Of a stretch of 64,000 nucleotides of DNA, positions 8,031 to 16,099 are shown piece by piece. The number at the start of each line of letters is the position of its first letter. The stretch's first letter is position 1. Position numbers and translations under genes: made by a program. The notes beneath the pieces were generated by a model. It saw only the letters and a program-made list of their open reading frames with translations, was not told the origin of the DNA and did no database searches. Origin of the DNA: Natrinema saccharevitans (lineage in GTDB: Archaea; Halobacteriota; Halobacteria; Halobacteriales; Natrialbaceae); assembly GCF_001953745.1 (NCBI RefSeq), contig NZ_LWLN01000001.1, positions 992,001 through 1,056,000 on the forward strand, read 5' to 3'.

Positions 8031-8209
8031 CGACAGACGGTTGGCAACCGGTGATAAAACGCCTGTTGGTTCACCAGTCGAACGGTCGATGGATATCTCA
8101 CGATCGTGACCACGCGCCCTCTCGGAGACTGGTTCGAGTCGGGACCGAGCGCCCGCTCTTCGGGAACCGAACCAATGAACATTTCATCGGCCCACCCTTC
8201 CGATCGAGT

Positions 8210-8926
8210 ATGGACCGGCGAACATACCTCGGTACGGCCGGGATCGCGGGACTCACCAGTATTGCCGGCTGTCTCGGTGAGGCGCTTGGAGGAAACGGGA
8301 ACGACGACGGGGACGCGGGCCATCCCGACACCGTTCTCGGACCGCCGGAGACGGACCTCAGTGAGGCGACTCATCCGAGCTACGGGGACGAGTACCCGTC
8401 GGTCACGCTGCCGGACCCCCTCTCCGACGAGACGGTGTCCGTCGAGCAGTTCGAGGGGGACCGCACCGTGTTGATGACGTTCATCTATACGAACTGTCCG
8501 GACGGGATGTGTCCCGCACTGACGTTGCGACTGCAACGCGCACAGAAGGCCGCGGTCGAAAACGGGTACGAGGACGAGGCGGAGTTTCTCACGATGACGT
8601 TCGATCCCGAACGGGACACCGCGGAGCAACTACGGACGTTCGCCGACCGACGCAGCGTCGATTACGACGCCGAGAACTGGCATTTCCTGCGGCCCGAGAG
8701 CTACGAGACGGCTCAGTCGATCATCGGAGAGACCTACGGACTCCCCGAGGAGTCGCTGGAAAAGAACTACGACCACGACTACGAGAACGTCGAGTACACC
8801 TTCCCGCATCTCCCCTATATTTTTCTCGTCAACGAATCGGGAATCGTCGAACGCGTGTACGTCAGAGGGCACTCGGTCGAGGTATCCCGCCTCATCGACG
8901 ATTTCGAAACGGTGGTGAACGGCTAG
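8210..8926 (+). CDS. SCO1/SenC-like thioredoxin-fold lipoprotein
   Basis: 238-residue exported lipoprotein with a Tat motif (RRTYLGT) and lipobox (IAGCLGE). It has the thioredoxin-like fold of SCO proteins, which deliver copper to the CuA centre of cytochrome oxidase or reduce its cysteines. The active-site segment is TNCPDGMCP, with four residues between the cysteines where classical SCO proteins have three. A downstream His in TFPHLPYIF could be the third ligand. The stop codon at 8926 is immediately followed by the ATG of the TlpA-like gene, so they are co-transcribed. The start at 8210 gives the signal peptide; the longer upstream frame is not used. Confidence 0.85.
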   Translation: MDRRTYLGTAGIAGLTSIAGCLGEALGGNGNDDGDAGHPDTVLGPPETDLSEATHPSYGDEYPSVTLPDPLSDETVSVEQFEGDRTVLMTFIYTNCPDGMCPALTLRLQRAQKAAVENGYEDEAEFLTMTFDPERDTAEQLRTFADRRSVDYDAENWHFLRPESYETAQSIIGETYGLPEESLEKNYDHDYENVEYTFPHLPYIFLVNESGIVERVYVRGHSVEVSRLIDDFETVVNG

Positions 8927-9469
8927 ATGCGCAGGCGGGAACTACTCGCCGGCATCGGTAGCCTCGGTGTGGTCGGTGGCGCGAGCGCGGTCGCTATCGT
9001 CGGTGTCCCCTCGTTCGGGAGTAGCGAAGACGCCGACCCCGTCGACCCACAGACGGTGGAGACGATCGAGGCACCGGGTAGCGAGGCCGGCGAGGTACGC
9101 GTGCCGGCGTCCGATCAGCCGACCTTCATCGACTTCTTCGCGACGTGGTGTCCGCCCTGTTCCGAGCAGATGCCCGATCTCATCGAGGCCCACGAGCGAG
9201 TCGGTGACGACGTGTTGTTCATGTCGGTCACGAACGAGAACGTCGGCGGCTCGGTCACGAGAGAAGAGGTCGTCGACTGGTGGGAAGAACACGACGGGAA
9301 CTGGACGCTCGGCATCGATCCGGTCAGGGACCTGAGCGCCCAGTACTCGATCGGGGGACTTCCCTACGCCGTCGCGATCGACGCCGACGGACGCGTTCAG
9401 TGGTCCGACAGTGGGCAGAAGTCCGCCGACGAGTTCGTCGACGGCATCGAACGGGCGATCGAGAACTAA
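8927..9469 (+). CDS. TlpA/ResA-like thiol-disulfide oxidoreductase
   Basis: 180 residues. A Tat-type N-terminal signal (MRRRELLAGIGSLGVV) is followed by a thioredoxin fold with active site ATWCPPCSEQMP (Cys about 78 and 81) and a cis-Pro loop IGGLPYAVAID. It probably reduces disulfides outside the membrane for cytochrome c or CuA maturation. It starts directly after the SCO1-like stop and ends 1 nt before the CcdA-like start, giving a tight three-gene operon. Confidence 0.88.
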   Translation: MRRRELLAGIGSLGVVGGASAVAIVGVPSFGSSEDADPVDPQTVETIEAPGSEAGEVRVPASDQPTFIDFFATWCPPCSEQMPDLIEAHERVGDDVLFMSVTNENVGGSVTREEVVDWWEEHDGNWTLGIDPVRDLSAQYSIGGLPYAVAIDADGRVQWSDSGQKSADEFVDGIERAIEN

Positions 9470-9470
9470 C

Positions 9471-10166
9471 ATGGTCGACGCCACACTCGCAACCTCGATC
9501 GCGTTCGGACTGACCTCCGGAATCGCGACGTTTTTCTCGCCGTGTTCCTACCCGCTCTTGCCCGGCTACGTCGGCTTCTACGTCAGCCAGACCGACGGCG
9601 ACCGCGCATCGCTCGGCGGCGCGCTCAGCCGCGGGCTGATCGCCGGCCTTGGGGTATTAATCACCTTCGGCGTCTTGCTCGGCGCGACGTTCTGGGTGGG
9701 CCACTCGACGCTGTCGGCCGTCACCTGGTTCGAGGTCGTCGCCGGCGTCGTCCTGATCGCGTTCGGCCTCCTGATCGTCTTCGATCGCGCCCCGTCGCCG
9801 TCGGTCGCGCTCCCCAAGCGGCGCTCGAGCGTCCTCGGGTTCGGGATCTTCGGGATCGGCTACGCGCTGGCGGCGGCCGGCTGTGTCGCGCCGGTGTTCT
9901 TCGGCGTGGTCACCCGCGCGCTGTCGCTGCCGACGACCTCGGCGGCGGTCCTGCTGGGGACCTACGTCGGGAGCTTCGTCGTGTTGATGGTGTCGCTGAC
10001 CGTCGCGACCGGGATGGGACTGGTCGCGGGCGCGGGCCGGCTCGCGGCCTACACCGGGCTGCTCAAACGGATCGCGGGCGTCGTCATGATCGTCGCCGGG
10101 ATCGGACAGCTGTACCTCGCGATCGTCGTCCTCGACGCGATCGATCTCGCCGCGCTGGTTCCCTGA
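9471..10166 (+). CDS. ccdA: CcdA/DsbD-type thiol reductant transporter
   Basis: 231-residue polytopic membrane protein with about six segments. The paired cysteines expected for electron transfer are visible in FSPCSYPLLPGY (about residue 23) and AAGCVAPVFF (about 134). CcdA proteins pass reducing power from cytoplasmic thioredoxin to extracytoplasmic partners, here presumably the TlpA-like protein encoded 1 nt upstream. Third gene of the SCO1-like, TlpA-like, CcdA-like operon. Confidence 0.9.
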   Translation: MVDATLATSIAFGLTSGIATFFSPCSYPLLPGYVGFYVSQTDGDRASLGGALSRGLIAGLGVLITFGVLLGATFWVGHSTLSAVTWFEVVAGVVLIAFGLLIVFDRAPSPSVALPKRRSSVLGFGIFGIGYALAAAGCVAPVFFGVVTRALSLPTTSAAVLLGTYVGSFVVLMVSLTVATGMGLVAGAGRLAAYTGLLKRIAGVVMIVAGIGQLYLAIVVLDAIDLAALVP

Positions 10167-10270
10167 GCGTCGTTCCGACCGTCGGCCCACTTCTCACTCG
10201 AGTCCCCGCCCCGTCCGAGCAGGCAACGGCAGGTCCGGAACCTATGCCGCCGTCTCCCGAATCCAGGGAC

Positions 10271-10693
10271 ATGTATCAGGATCTGCTGCTCGCGACCGAC
10301 GGCAGCGACGCCGCACGGCCAGCGACCGACCACGGGATCGAACTCGCGCACCGACTCGACGCGACGCTGCACGTCCTGTCGGTCTCGGAGGACGGGCCAC
10401 AGGCGACGGAGAAACAGGATCGACTTCGCTCCGATCCGGAGGACGAGGCCGCGGGGGCCGCCGAACGCGCTCGAGAGGCCGCTGAACGCGACGGGGTCGA
10501 GGCGACGACGGACGTTCGCCACGGCGTTCCGCAGGAGCAGATCGTCGACTATGCGGAGACGAACCCGGTCGACATGATCGTCGTCGGGACGGCCGGTCGG
10601 TCCGGGCTCGATCACCTGATTTCGGGCAGCGTCGCCGAGGAGATCGTCCGGAACGCGCCGGTACCGGTGCTGACGGTCCGCGAGCAACCCTGA
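10271..10693 (+). CDS. Universal stress protein (UspA family)
   Basis: 140 residues, one Usp domain. The ATP-binding signature is GTAGRSGLDHLISGSVAEEI near the C terminus, with the early DGS motif (ATDGSDAARPA) at about 8-18. Single-domain ATP-binding Usp proteins modulate stress responses. It lies 104 bp after ccdA and may be separately transcribed. Confidence 0.92.
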   Translation: MYQDLLLATDGSDAARPATDHGIELAHRLDATLHVLSVSEDGPQATEKQDRLRSDPEDEAAGAAERAREAAERDGVEATTDVRHGVPQEQIVDYAETNPVDMIVVGTAGRSGLDHLISGSVAEEIVRNAPVPVLTVREQP

Positions 10694-10897
10694 CCGCGCC
10701 CCCGCGGTGTCCCCGGTTCGCTCGCCGATGCCGACCACTGAGACGGTCCCGACAGCGGTCTCCGTGGCTAATCCGGTGCTACCCACCGGTACGAGATCGA
10801 TACTTAACACGCCCGGAGACGTTGGAATCGCTACTGTGACCGCTCGAGCCCGGCGTGTCTCGCCGTCACGGCGGTACTCCTCGGAGGTGATCGCCGG

Positions 10898-13800
10898 GTG
10901 AGCGACGCGACGACGACCGCCGTCGGCGATTCGCCGTGTATCCTGATCGTCGGCGACTCCCGGTCGGCCGACGACGCGATGGACGCCCTCGCCGGGACGT
11001 TCGCGGAGCGATCGCTGCTGCGGGCGCGAACGGCCGCGGACGCCCGCGAGCGCCTGACCGAGCGTGACGTCCACTGTCTGGTCTGTCCCTTCGACCCCGA
11101 CGAGCGCTCGGACTCCCCCTCGCTCCTCGAGCGGCTGGCGGACCGAACCGACGCGCCGATCGTCGCGCTCGCCGACGGGGATGACGCCGATCGCGCGCTC
11201 GAGGCGGGTGCCAGCGATGTCGTGAGCGACGCGTCGGCGACCGTCCTGCGGACCCGCGTTCGAAACGCCGCCGACCGCGAGCGGTATCGCCGCGCCGCGT
11301 CCGCGGCCGCTCCGCGGCACCGAGCGGTCCTCGAGTCCGCCGACGCGGTCGTCTGGGTCGTCGACGCCGAGGGGGCCGTCGAGTACACGACGCCGGCCGT
11401 CGAGTCGCGACTGGGGTACACGCCCGCCGAACTCGAGCGAACGGCGCTGACGCGGCTCGTCCACCCCGACGACCGCGAGGCGGTTCGCGAGGCCGTCGCG
11501 ACCGCCGCCGCGGGTCCGACCGGGACGACCGAGCGGGCCAGCGTTCGGCTGGGCCACGCCGACGGCACCTGGCGGGTCGCGACGCTTAGCTGTACCAACC
11601 GGCTCGCGGATCCGGCCCTCGAGGGAGTCGTCGTGACGCGGACGGGCGCGGAACCGCCCACCGACGCCGACGGTTCCGATCCCGTCCGCACGGGCCTCGA
11701 TCGACTCGCGGACCCGGTTTTCGTCCTCGGTGCGGACGACGACGTACAGTACGCCAACGCGGCAGCCAGCCGGTTCGTCCGGCGGTTCGATTCGACGACG
11801 GCCGACGAGCCGCTCCCGGCGGGTACCGTCCTCTGGGACCGGCTGCCGGACGCCCTCAGTCGATCCCTCTCCGAACGCGTCCGGGAGGCCGAACGGACCG
11901 GCTCGGTCACCGCCGTCGAGACGACCGTCCCCTCGCTCGAGGAGCCGGTCGCGGTCGCCGTCCATCCCGGCGACGACGGCGTGACGATCCACGTCCGGGA
12001 CCGGGCCGCGGACGCCGTGCGGACGGAGCGGGACCGCCTCGCGCTCCTCGAGTCGGTCGTCGACGCGGTCGACGTCGGGATCGCCGTCCTCGAGGGGTCG
12101 ACGATCCGGCTGGCGAACCCGGCGTTGCTGGAACTGGCCGATACGGAGTCGCTGGTCGGTCGGGACCTCGAATCGGTGTTCGACGACGACCTCGCGGCGG
12201 CGGTGCTGAAGCGGGCCGACTCGCCGGTCGTCAGGTGGCTGGAACCCGTCTCGGGGACGCTCGCGACCGAGCCACCGCGCTCGGTTGACGTTTCCGTCGC
12301 ACCGTTGTCTTCCGGCACCGACCGCGACGCGTCGACGGCGGCTCGAACGCTCTGTGTCGTCCGCGACGGCCGGAGGTCACGGACGAGCGCGGTGTCGATG
12401 CTCCGTCGAACGACAGAGGTACTCGCCAGTGCCGAAACTCCCTCGGCCGTCCGAACGGCGGTCGTCGACGCCGTCGGCGAGTGGGTCGGGGCCGACGTCG
12501 CCGTCTGGTACCGCGGAACCGACGACGACCTTCGGCCGGCAGCCACCGTGACGGCCGACCACACTGGCAGCGACGACGCGTCGATCGAACCGCCGGCGAT
12601 CGACCCCCGCGGGACGCGCCTCGAGTCCATCCGCGAGGCGGGCGAGCCGACCGTCGACGACCGCGAGGCGTTTCCCGACACGCTCGCCCGCACCGGGCTC
12701 CGGGCCGAGCGGGTCCTCGCAGTGCCGGTCGGCTCCGACGGGGTCGTCCTCGCGACCAGCGCGGAGCCGACGGCGTTCGACGGCGTCGACGTCGACGCGC
12801 TCGCGGCGCTGTCGACGGTCGCAGCGCTCGCACTCGAGGACCGCGACCGTGCCGCCGCCCTTCGGACCTGCCGTCACGAACGCAACCGACTCGAGACGGT
12901 CGTCGACCGGGACGAGCGACTGTGGGCCCTCGGCCGGTCGCTACTGGCGGCTGAGACTCGCGAGGCCGTCGAGACACGGCTCTGCGAGGGAGTGGCCTCG
13001 CTTCCGTTGCCGGCTGCGACCGACGGCGTCGCGCTCGCCTGGGTCGGTCGCGTCGACGACGGCCGCGAACGGATCGTTCCGGTGGCGTGGGCCGGTCGCG
13101 ACGCGGCGTTCCTCGAGTCGGCGACGGTGGCGCTGGACGGGAGCGAGGGGACGCCGACTCACGCCGCGGCGACGACCCGCGAGGCGGTCGTGATCGACGA
13201 TCTCGCGACCGACGACACGATGGATGCCGAGACGACCGACCACGCCGGCGAGGACTCGTGGCGGCGACGCCTGCGCGATCGCGGGTTCCGATCGGCGCTG
13301 AGCGTTCCCCTCACCGCTGACGAGTTCCGCTTCGGGGCGCTGACCGCGTACGCGACGCGGCCGGGACCCTTCGACGAGCGGACCCGCCGGGCCTGTACGC
13401 ATCTCGGGGCGATCGCGGGCGCCGCGATCGGTGCGATCGAGACGAAAGCGGCGCTGCTCGCCGACCGGGTGACCGAACTCGAGGTCGTCTGCCGGGACGA
13501 GACCGAGCCGCTGTCGTCGCTCGCCGGCCGACTCGAGCGGCCGATCGACGTTCGGGCCGTGATCCTGCGGTCGACGGACGGCTCGACGGTGTACTGTTCG
13601 GTGTCGGGCGACGATTCGGACGCGATCCGGTCCCGAGTCGCGGCCGCGTCGACGGTCGAATCGGTCGCGATCGCCGGCGACGCCGACGACCGGACGACCC
13701 TCGAGATCGTCTTCGCCGCGCCCACCGTCGCCGGGACCGTCGCGGCCCACGGCGGCGTCCTCCGGTCGCTCGAGCCGGTCGACGACCGGACCCGGCTCAC

Positions 13801-14131
13801 GATCGAACTCGGCGAGCCCGTCGACGTCCGCGCGTTCGTCCGGGCCCTCGAGCGGCGGCATCCGGGGACGGAACTGATCGCGCGCCGAACGCGGGAGCGG
13901 CCGCCCCGGGCCGCGGGAGCGATCGACGACCTCGCCGAGCGCCTCTCGGAGCGACAGCAGCGGACGCTCGAGGCGGCCTACCACGGCGGGTTCTTCGAGT
14001 GGCCTCGCGACCACACCGGCGAGGAGATCGCGGCCACCCTCGGAATCTCCCAGCCGACGTTCAGTCGCCACCTCCGACTGGCCCAGCGGAAACTGTTCGC
14101 GTTGCTGTTCGACGACGCCGACGAGGAGTGA
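10898..14131 (+). CDS. Bat-like multi-sensor transcriptional regulator (receiver-like, PAS, GAF, HTH-10)
   Basis: 1077 residues, predicted cytoplasmic sensor-regulator. In order: a receiver-like domain (about 1-130) with a degenerate phosphate-acceptor region (LVCPFDPDE), three PAS-like domains (about 145-250, 265-370, 380-490), two GAF-like domains (about 500-650 and 670-860), a Bat-type middle domain, and a C-terminal bacterio-opsin-activator HTH (LSERQQRTLEAAYHGGFFEW, GISQPTFSRHLR). The start is GTG at 10898, supported by a strong Shine-Dalgarno GGAGGTGA at 10883-10890. No bacterio-opsin gene is near, so the target is unknown. The second HTH-10 gene at 14477 is probably functionally linked. 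Confidence 0.88.
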   Translation: MSDATTTAVGDSPCILIVGDSRSADDAMDALAGTFAERSLLRARTAADARERLTERDVHCLVCPFDPDERSDSPSLLERLADRTDAPIVALADGDDADRALEAGASDVVSDASATVLRTRVRNAADRERYRRAASAAAPRHRAVLESADAVVWVVDAEGAVEYTTPAVESRLGYTPAELERTALTRLVHPDDREAVREAVATAAAGPTGTTERASVRLGHADGTWRVATLSCTNRLADPALEGVVVTRTGAEPPTDADGSDPVRTGLDRLADPVFVLGADDDVQYANAAASRFVRRFDSTTADEPLPAGTVLWDRLPDALSRSLSERVREAERTGSVTAVETTVPSLEEPVAVAVHPGDDGVTIHVRDRAADAVRTERDRLALLESVVDAVDVGIAVLEGSTIRLANPALLELADTESLVGRDLESVFDDDLAAAVLKRADSPVVRWLEPVSGTLATEPPRSVDVSVAPLSSGTDRDASTAARTLCVVRDGRRSRTSAVSMLRRTTEVLASAETPSAVRTAVVDAVGEWVGADVAVWYRGTDDDLRPAATVTADHTGSDDASIEPPAIDPRGTRLESIREAGEPTVDDREAFPDTLARTGLRAERVLAVPVGSDGVVLATSAEPTAFDGVDVDALAALSTVAALALEDRDRAAALRTCRHERNRLETVVDRDERLWALGRSLLAAETREAVETRLCEGVASLPLPAATDGVALAWVGRVDDGRERIVPVAWAGRDAAFLESATVALDGSEGTPTHAAATTREAVVIDDLATDDTMDAETTDHAGEDSWRRRLRDRGFRSALSVPLTADEFRFGALTAYATRPGPFDERTRRACTHLGAIAGAAIGAIETKAALLADRVTELEVVCRDETEPLSSLAGRLERPIDVRAVILRSTDGSTVYCSVSGDDSDAIRSRVAAASTVESVAIAGDADDRTTLEIVFAAPTVAGTVAAHGGVLRSLEPVDDRTRLTIELGEPVDVRAFVRALERRHPGTELIARRTRERPPRAAGAIDDLAERLSERQQRTLEAAYHGGFFEWPRDHTGEEIAATLGISQPTFSRHLRLAQRKLFALLFDDADEE

Positions 14132-14476
14132 TCGATCGCCGTCGGCCGAACTGGCGGACTCGCTCGCACCACTCCGAGCAGCGGTGACCGGGCCGACCCA
14201 ACTAGCATCGGTCACCGGTCCGACCCGGATAGCGTCGGTGACCGGCCGGACGTATTACGGTCTTACCGGACCGATCCGTCGGGTAACAGACTCTTTCCGG
14301 CTCGAGCCGAACCAGACAGCGAACTGACTAATGAATACGTATTGACGTCGGCTCCCCGTCCGGTTCCGTGTATAGCATCTACGACCATGTACTCGGCTCC
14401 TAATGAGCCATTCAATGAGTGCGTTCGAGGTAAGAATTGATTACAGCCGCCGTCCGGGTGGCCGGGGGATGGTCCC
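14132..14476. other. Intergenic region with 27-bp degenerate tandem repeat
   Basis: 344 bp between the two Bat-like genes. At 14183-14250 a 27-bp unit beginning GGTSACCGG is repeated about 2.5 times (units at 14183, 14210, 14237). A 10-bp palindrome AATACGTATT lies near 14335. Probably regulatory sequence for the downstream gene; no gene seen. Confidence 0.5.
14183..14250 (+). repeat. Degenerate 27-bp tandem repeat, 2.5 copies
   Basis: Units start with GGTGACCGGGCC, GGTCACCGGTCC and GGTGACCGGCCGG. Each start is itself a near-palindromic GGTSACC. It could be an array of binding sites for a dimeric regulator, or a slippage product. Confidence 0.6.
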
Positions 14477-15223
14477 GTGAGCATCGAGATCGCCGACGCC
14501 GAGGACCGTCCGGAGCCGGTGACCGACGCCGACGCCGACGCCGACGGAACCGATGCCGACGCGAGCAGCGTTCGCTCGACGGCAGAGGGCGGTATCGTCG
14601 CCCAGCTCCGGCTCGATCACCCGCGGCTGTTTCTGGCCCCCTCGCTCCGTCGGGCCCCGGACGTCACCGTCGAACCCGACTACTGGACCGAGCCCGAACC
14701 CGGCCGAACCGTCGTGTTCGTCACGGCCCACGGAACCGACCTCGAGGCGTTCGAGGCCGGACTCGAGATCGACCCTACCGTCACCGATCCCGTCCTCGTC
14801 GACCGCTACCCCGACAGGCTGGTCTACCGGGTGACCCTCACCGACCGCGCGGTCACGTTCACCGCCGCGACCGCCGCCGTCGGCGGTCGCCTCCTCGATT
14901 GCTCGAGCTGTCGGGCCGGCTGGCAGGTTCAGCTCCGCTTTCCCGACCGAGATCGGCTCGTCTCGTTCAACGACTACTGCCGCGATCGCGACGTGTCGGT
15001 CACCGTCGACCACCTCCGGGTATCCGACGAGGACGACGACGGCGTCGTCGCCCTGACCGACAAACAACAGGAACTGCTCACCGTTGCTCACGAGGAGGGG
15101 TACTTCGAGGTGCCACGTGGCATCTCTCAGGAGGAACTCGCACGGCGACTCGGCGTCTCGAAGTCGGCCGTCTCCCAGCGACTGCGACGGGCGATCGGCG
15201 AACTCTGCGCACAGACGCTCTAA
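14477..15223 (+). CDS. Short Bat-like HTH-10 regulator
   Basis: 248 residues with a GTG start. An Asp-rich N-terminal tail (about 1-35) precedes the Bat-type N-terminal beta domain. The C-terminal bacterio-opsin-activator HTH runs from LTDKQQELLTVAHEEGYFEV to SAVSQRLRRAIGE. It lacks the PAS and GAF sensor modules of the upstream paralogue. A single CSSC motif (LLDCSSCRAGW, about 139-142) could be redox- or metal-sensitive. It is a DNA-binding regulator of unknown target. Confidence 0.88.
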   Translation: MSIEIADAEDRPEPVTDADADADGTDADASSVRSTAEGGIVAQLRLDHPRLFLAPSLRRAPDVTVEPDYWTEPEPGRTVVFVTAHGTDLEAFEAGLEIDPTVTDPVLVDRYPDRLVYRVTLTDRAVTFTAATAAVGGRLLDCSSCRAGWQVQLRFPDRDRLVSFNDYCRDRDVSVTVDHLRVSDEDDDGVVALTDKQQELLTVAHEEGYFEVPRGISQEELARRLGVSKSAVSQRLRRAIGELCAQTL

Positions 15224-15385
15224 CTGCGCCGCAGGGCCGGCCGGCGTTACGTGTCGTTGCCGTCCGGTCCCACCGCTTCCCGGTCGAGCGACGGGGGGTA
15301 CGTACGCGCGAGAAAACCGAAATATAAGCAGTTCGACGACCCCGCGATCTCGAGCGATTCGGGGTTCCGACCGCCTGCTGACGCG

Positions 15386-15571
15386 TTACTCGTCGTCTTC
15401 GTCGTCTTTCATCGCACCGAGCTGGTCGACCAGCTCGTCCGTCGACACGTCGGACTCGAACGACATCTCGCCCTGGTGGTCGTTTTCGTGGACGTTGACG
15501 GCTTCGACGTCCTCGTCGTCGTCGGCAGTCTGCTCTTTTTGTTCGGATTCGTCGTAGCTACCAAAACCCAT
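15386..15571 (-). CDS. DUF5786-type small acidic protein
   Basis: 61 residues, very acidic, starting MGFGSYDESEQ and ending in a run of Asp and Glu. I recognise the start and STDELVDQLG segment as typical of the conserved haloarchaeal DUF5786 family; its function is unknown. The frame is open further upstream, but the MGFGS start at 15571 matches the family. Convergent with the short Bat-like gene. Confidence 0.82.
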   Translation of the reverse strand: MGFGSYDESEQKEQTADDDEDVEAVNVHENDHQGEMSFESDVSTDELVDQLGAMKDDEDDE

Positions 15572-16099
15572 ACGCATCCGTTCGCAGCCACTGCAAAAGG
15601 TGTGCCGGTTTTGCCCCTTTTCTGTCAACACGGCTGTAACTGTCCGAAAACCGGCCGGTCGGTTTCTACTCCTTACCGATCGTTTCGCCGTCCGTACCCG
15701 ATCTGTGGCTCCCTGTTCGTTTTCCGTACTTTTCACCGTCGTCCGACGCCTTCGGCAAAACCGCTCGAGTGCGCGGCCGGGACTGACGGTTCGGTCGTGC
15801 TAGCGACTCGATACGGAGTTCCGTCCCCCGACATTCGCACCGGCGGAACCGGGACTCAGGCCTCGAGTACCTGGAGATTACGGCGTTCAGTAGTCCGTCT
15901 ATAGTAATGAGTTCGGGAGCGGTGCCTTGGCTCATGGTCGCGTACCGGTTGTCATCTCGCACACTCGCTTTGGATCACTGTGCTAGCAGGCCACGTCACT
16001 CCTCGCTGTCGGAGCCGAGTCGGGCCGTCGCTGCACGCGCAACTACCGTGATCGGGCCACACGAACGTCACCACCGGCCCGACGGGGGGTGAGCCGCCG
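15572..16099. other. Intergenic region upstream of glmS
   Basis: 528 bp with no convincing gene. It should hold divergent promoters for DUF5786 and glmS. A TATA-like TCTATAGTAAT lies at about 15898-15908, and the same TCTATAGTAA recurs at about 18535, upstream of the small zinc-finger gene. Confidence 0.5.

Noticed and set aside
10898-14131. Naming the large regulator bat (bacterio-opsin activator)
   Set aside because: It shares the HTH and middle domain, but no bop, brp or carotenoid genes are nearby, and the family has many unrelated members.
10049-14215. Long antisense frames (about 420-650 residues) over the Bat-like gene
   Set aside because: Arg- or Ser-rich, no motifs; the sense frame carries PAS, GAF and HTH domains and a good ribosome-binding site.
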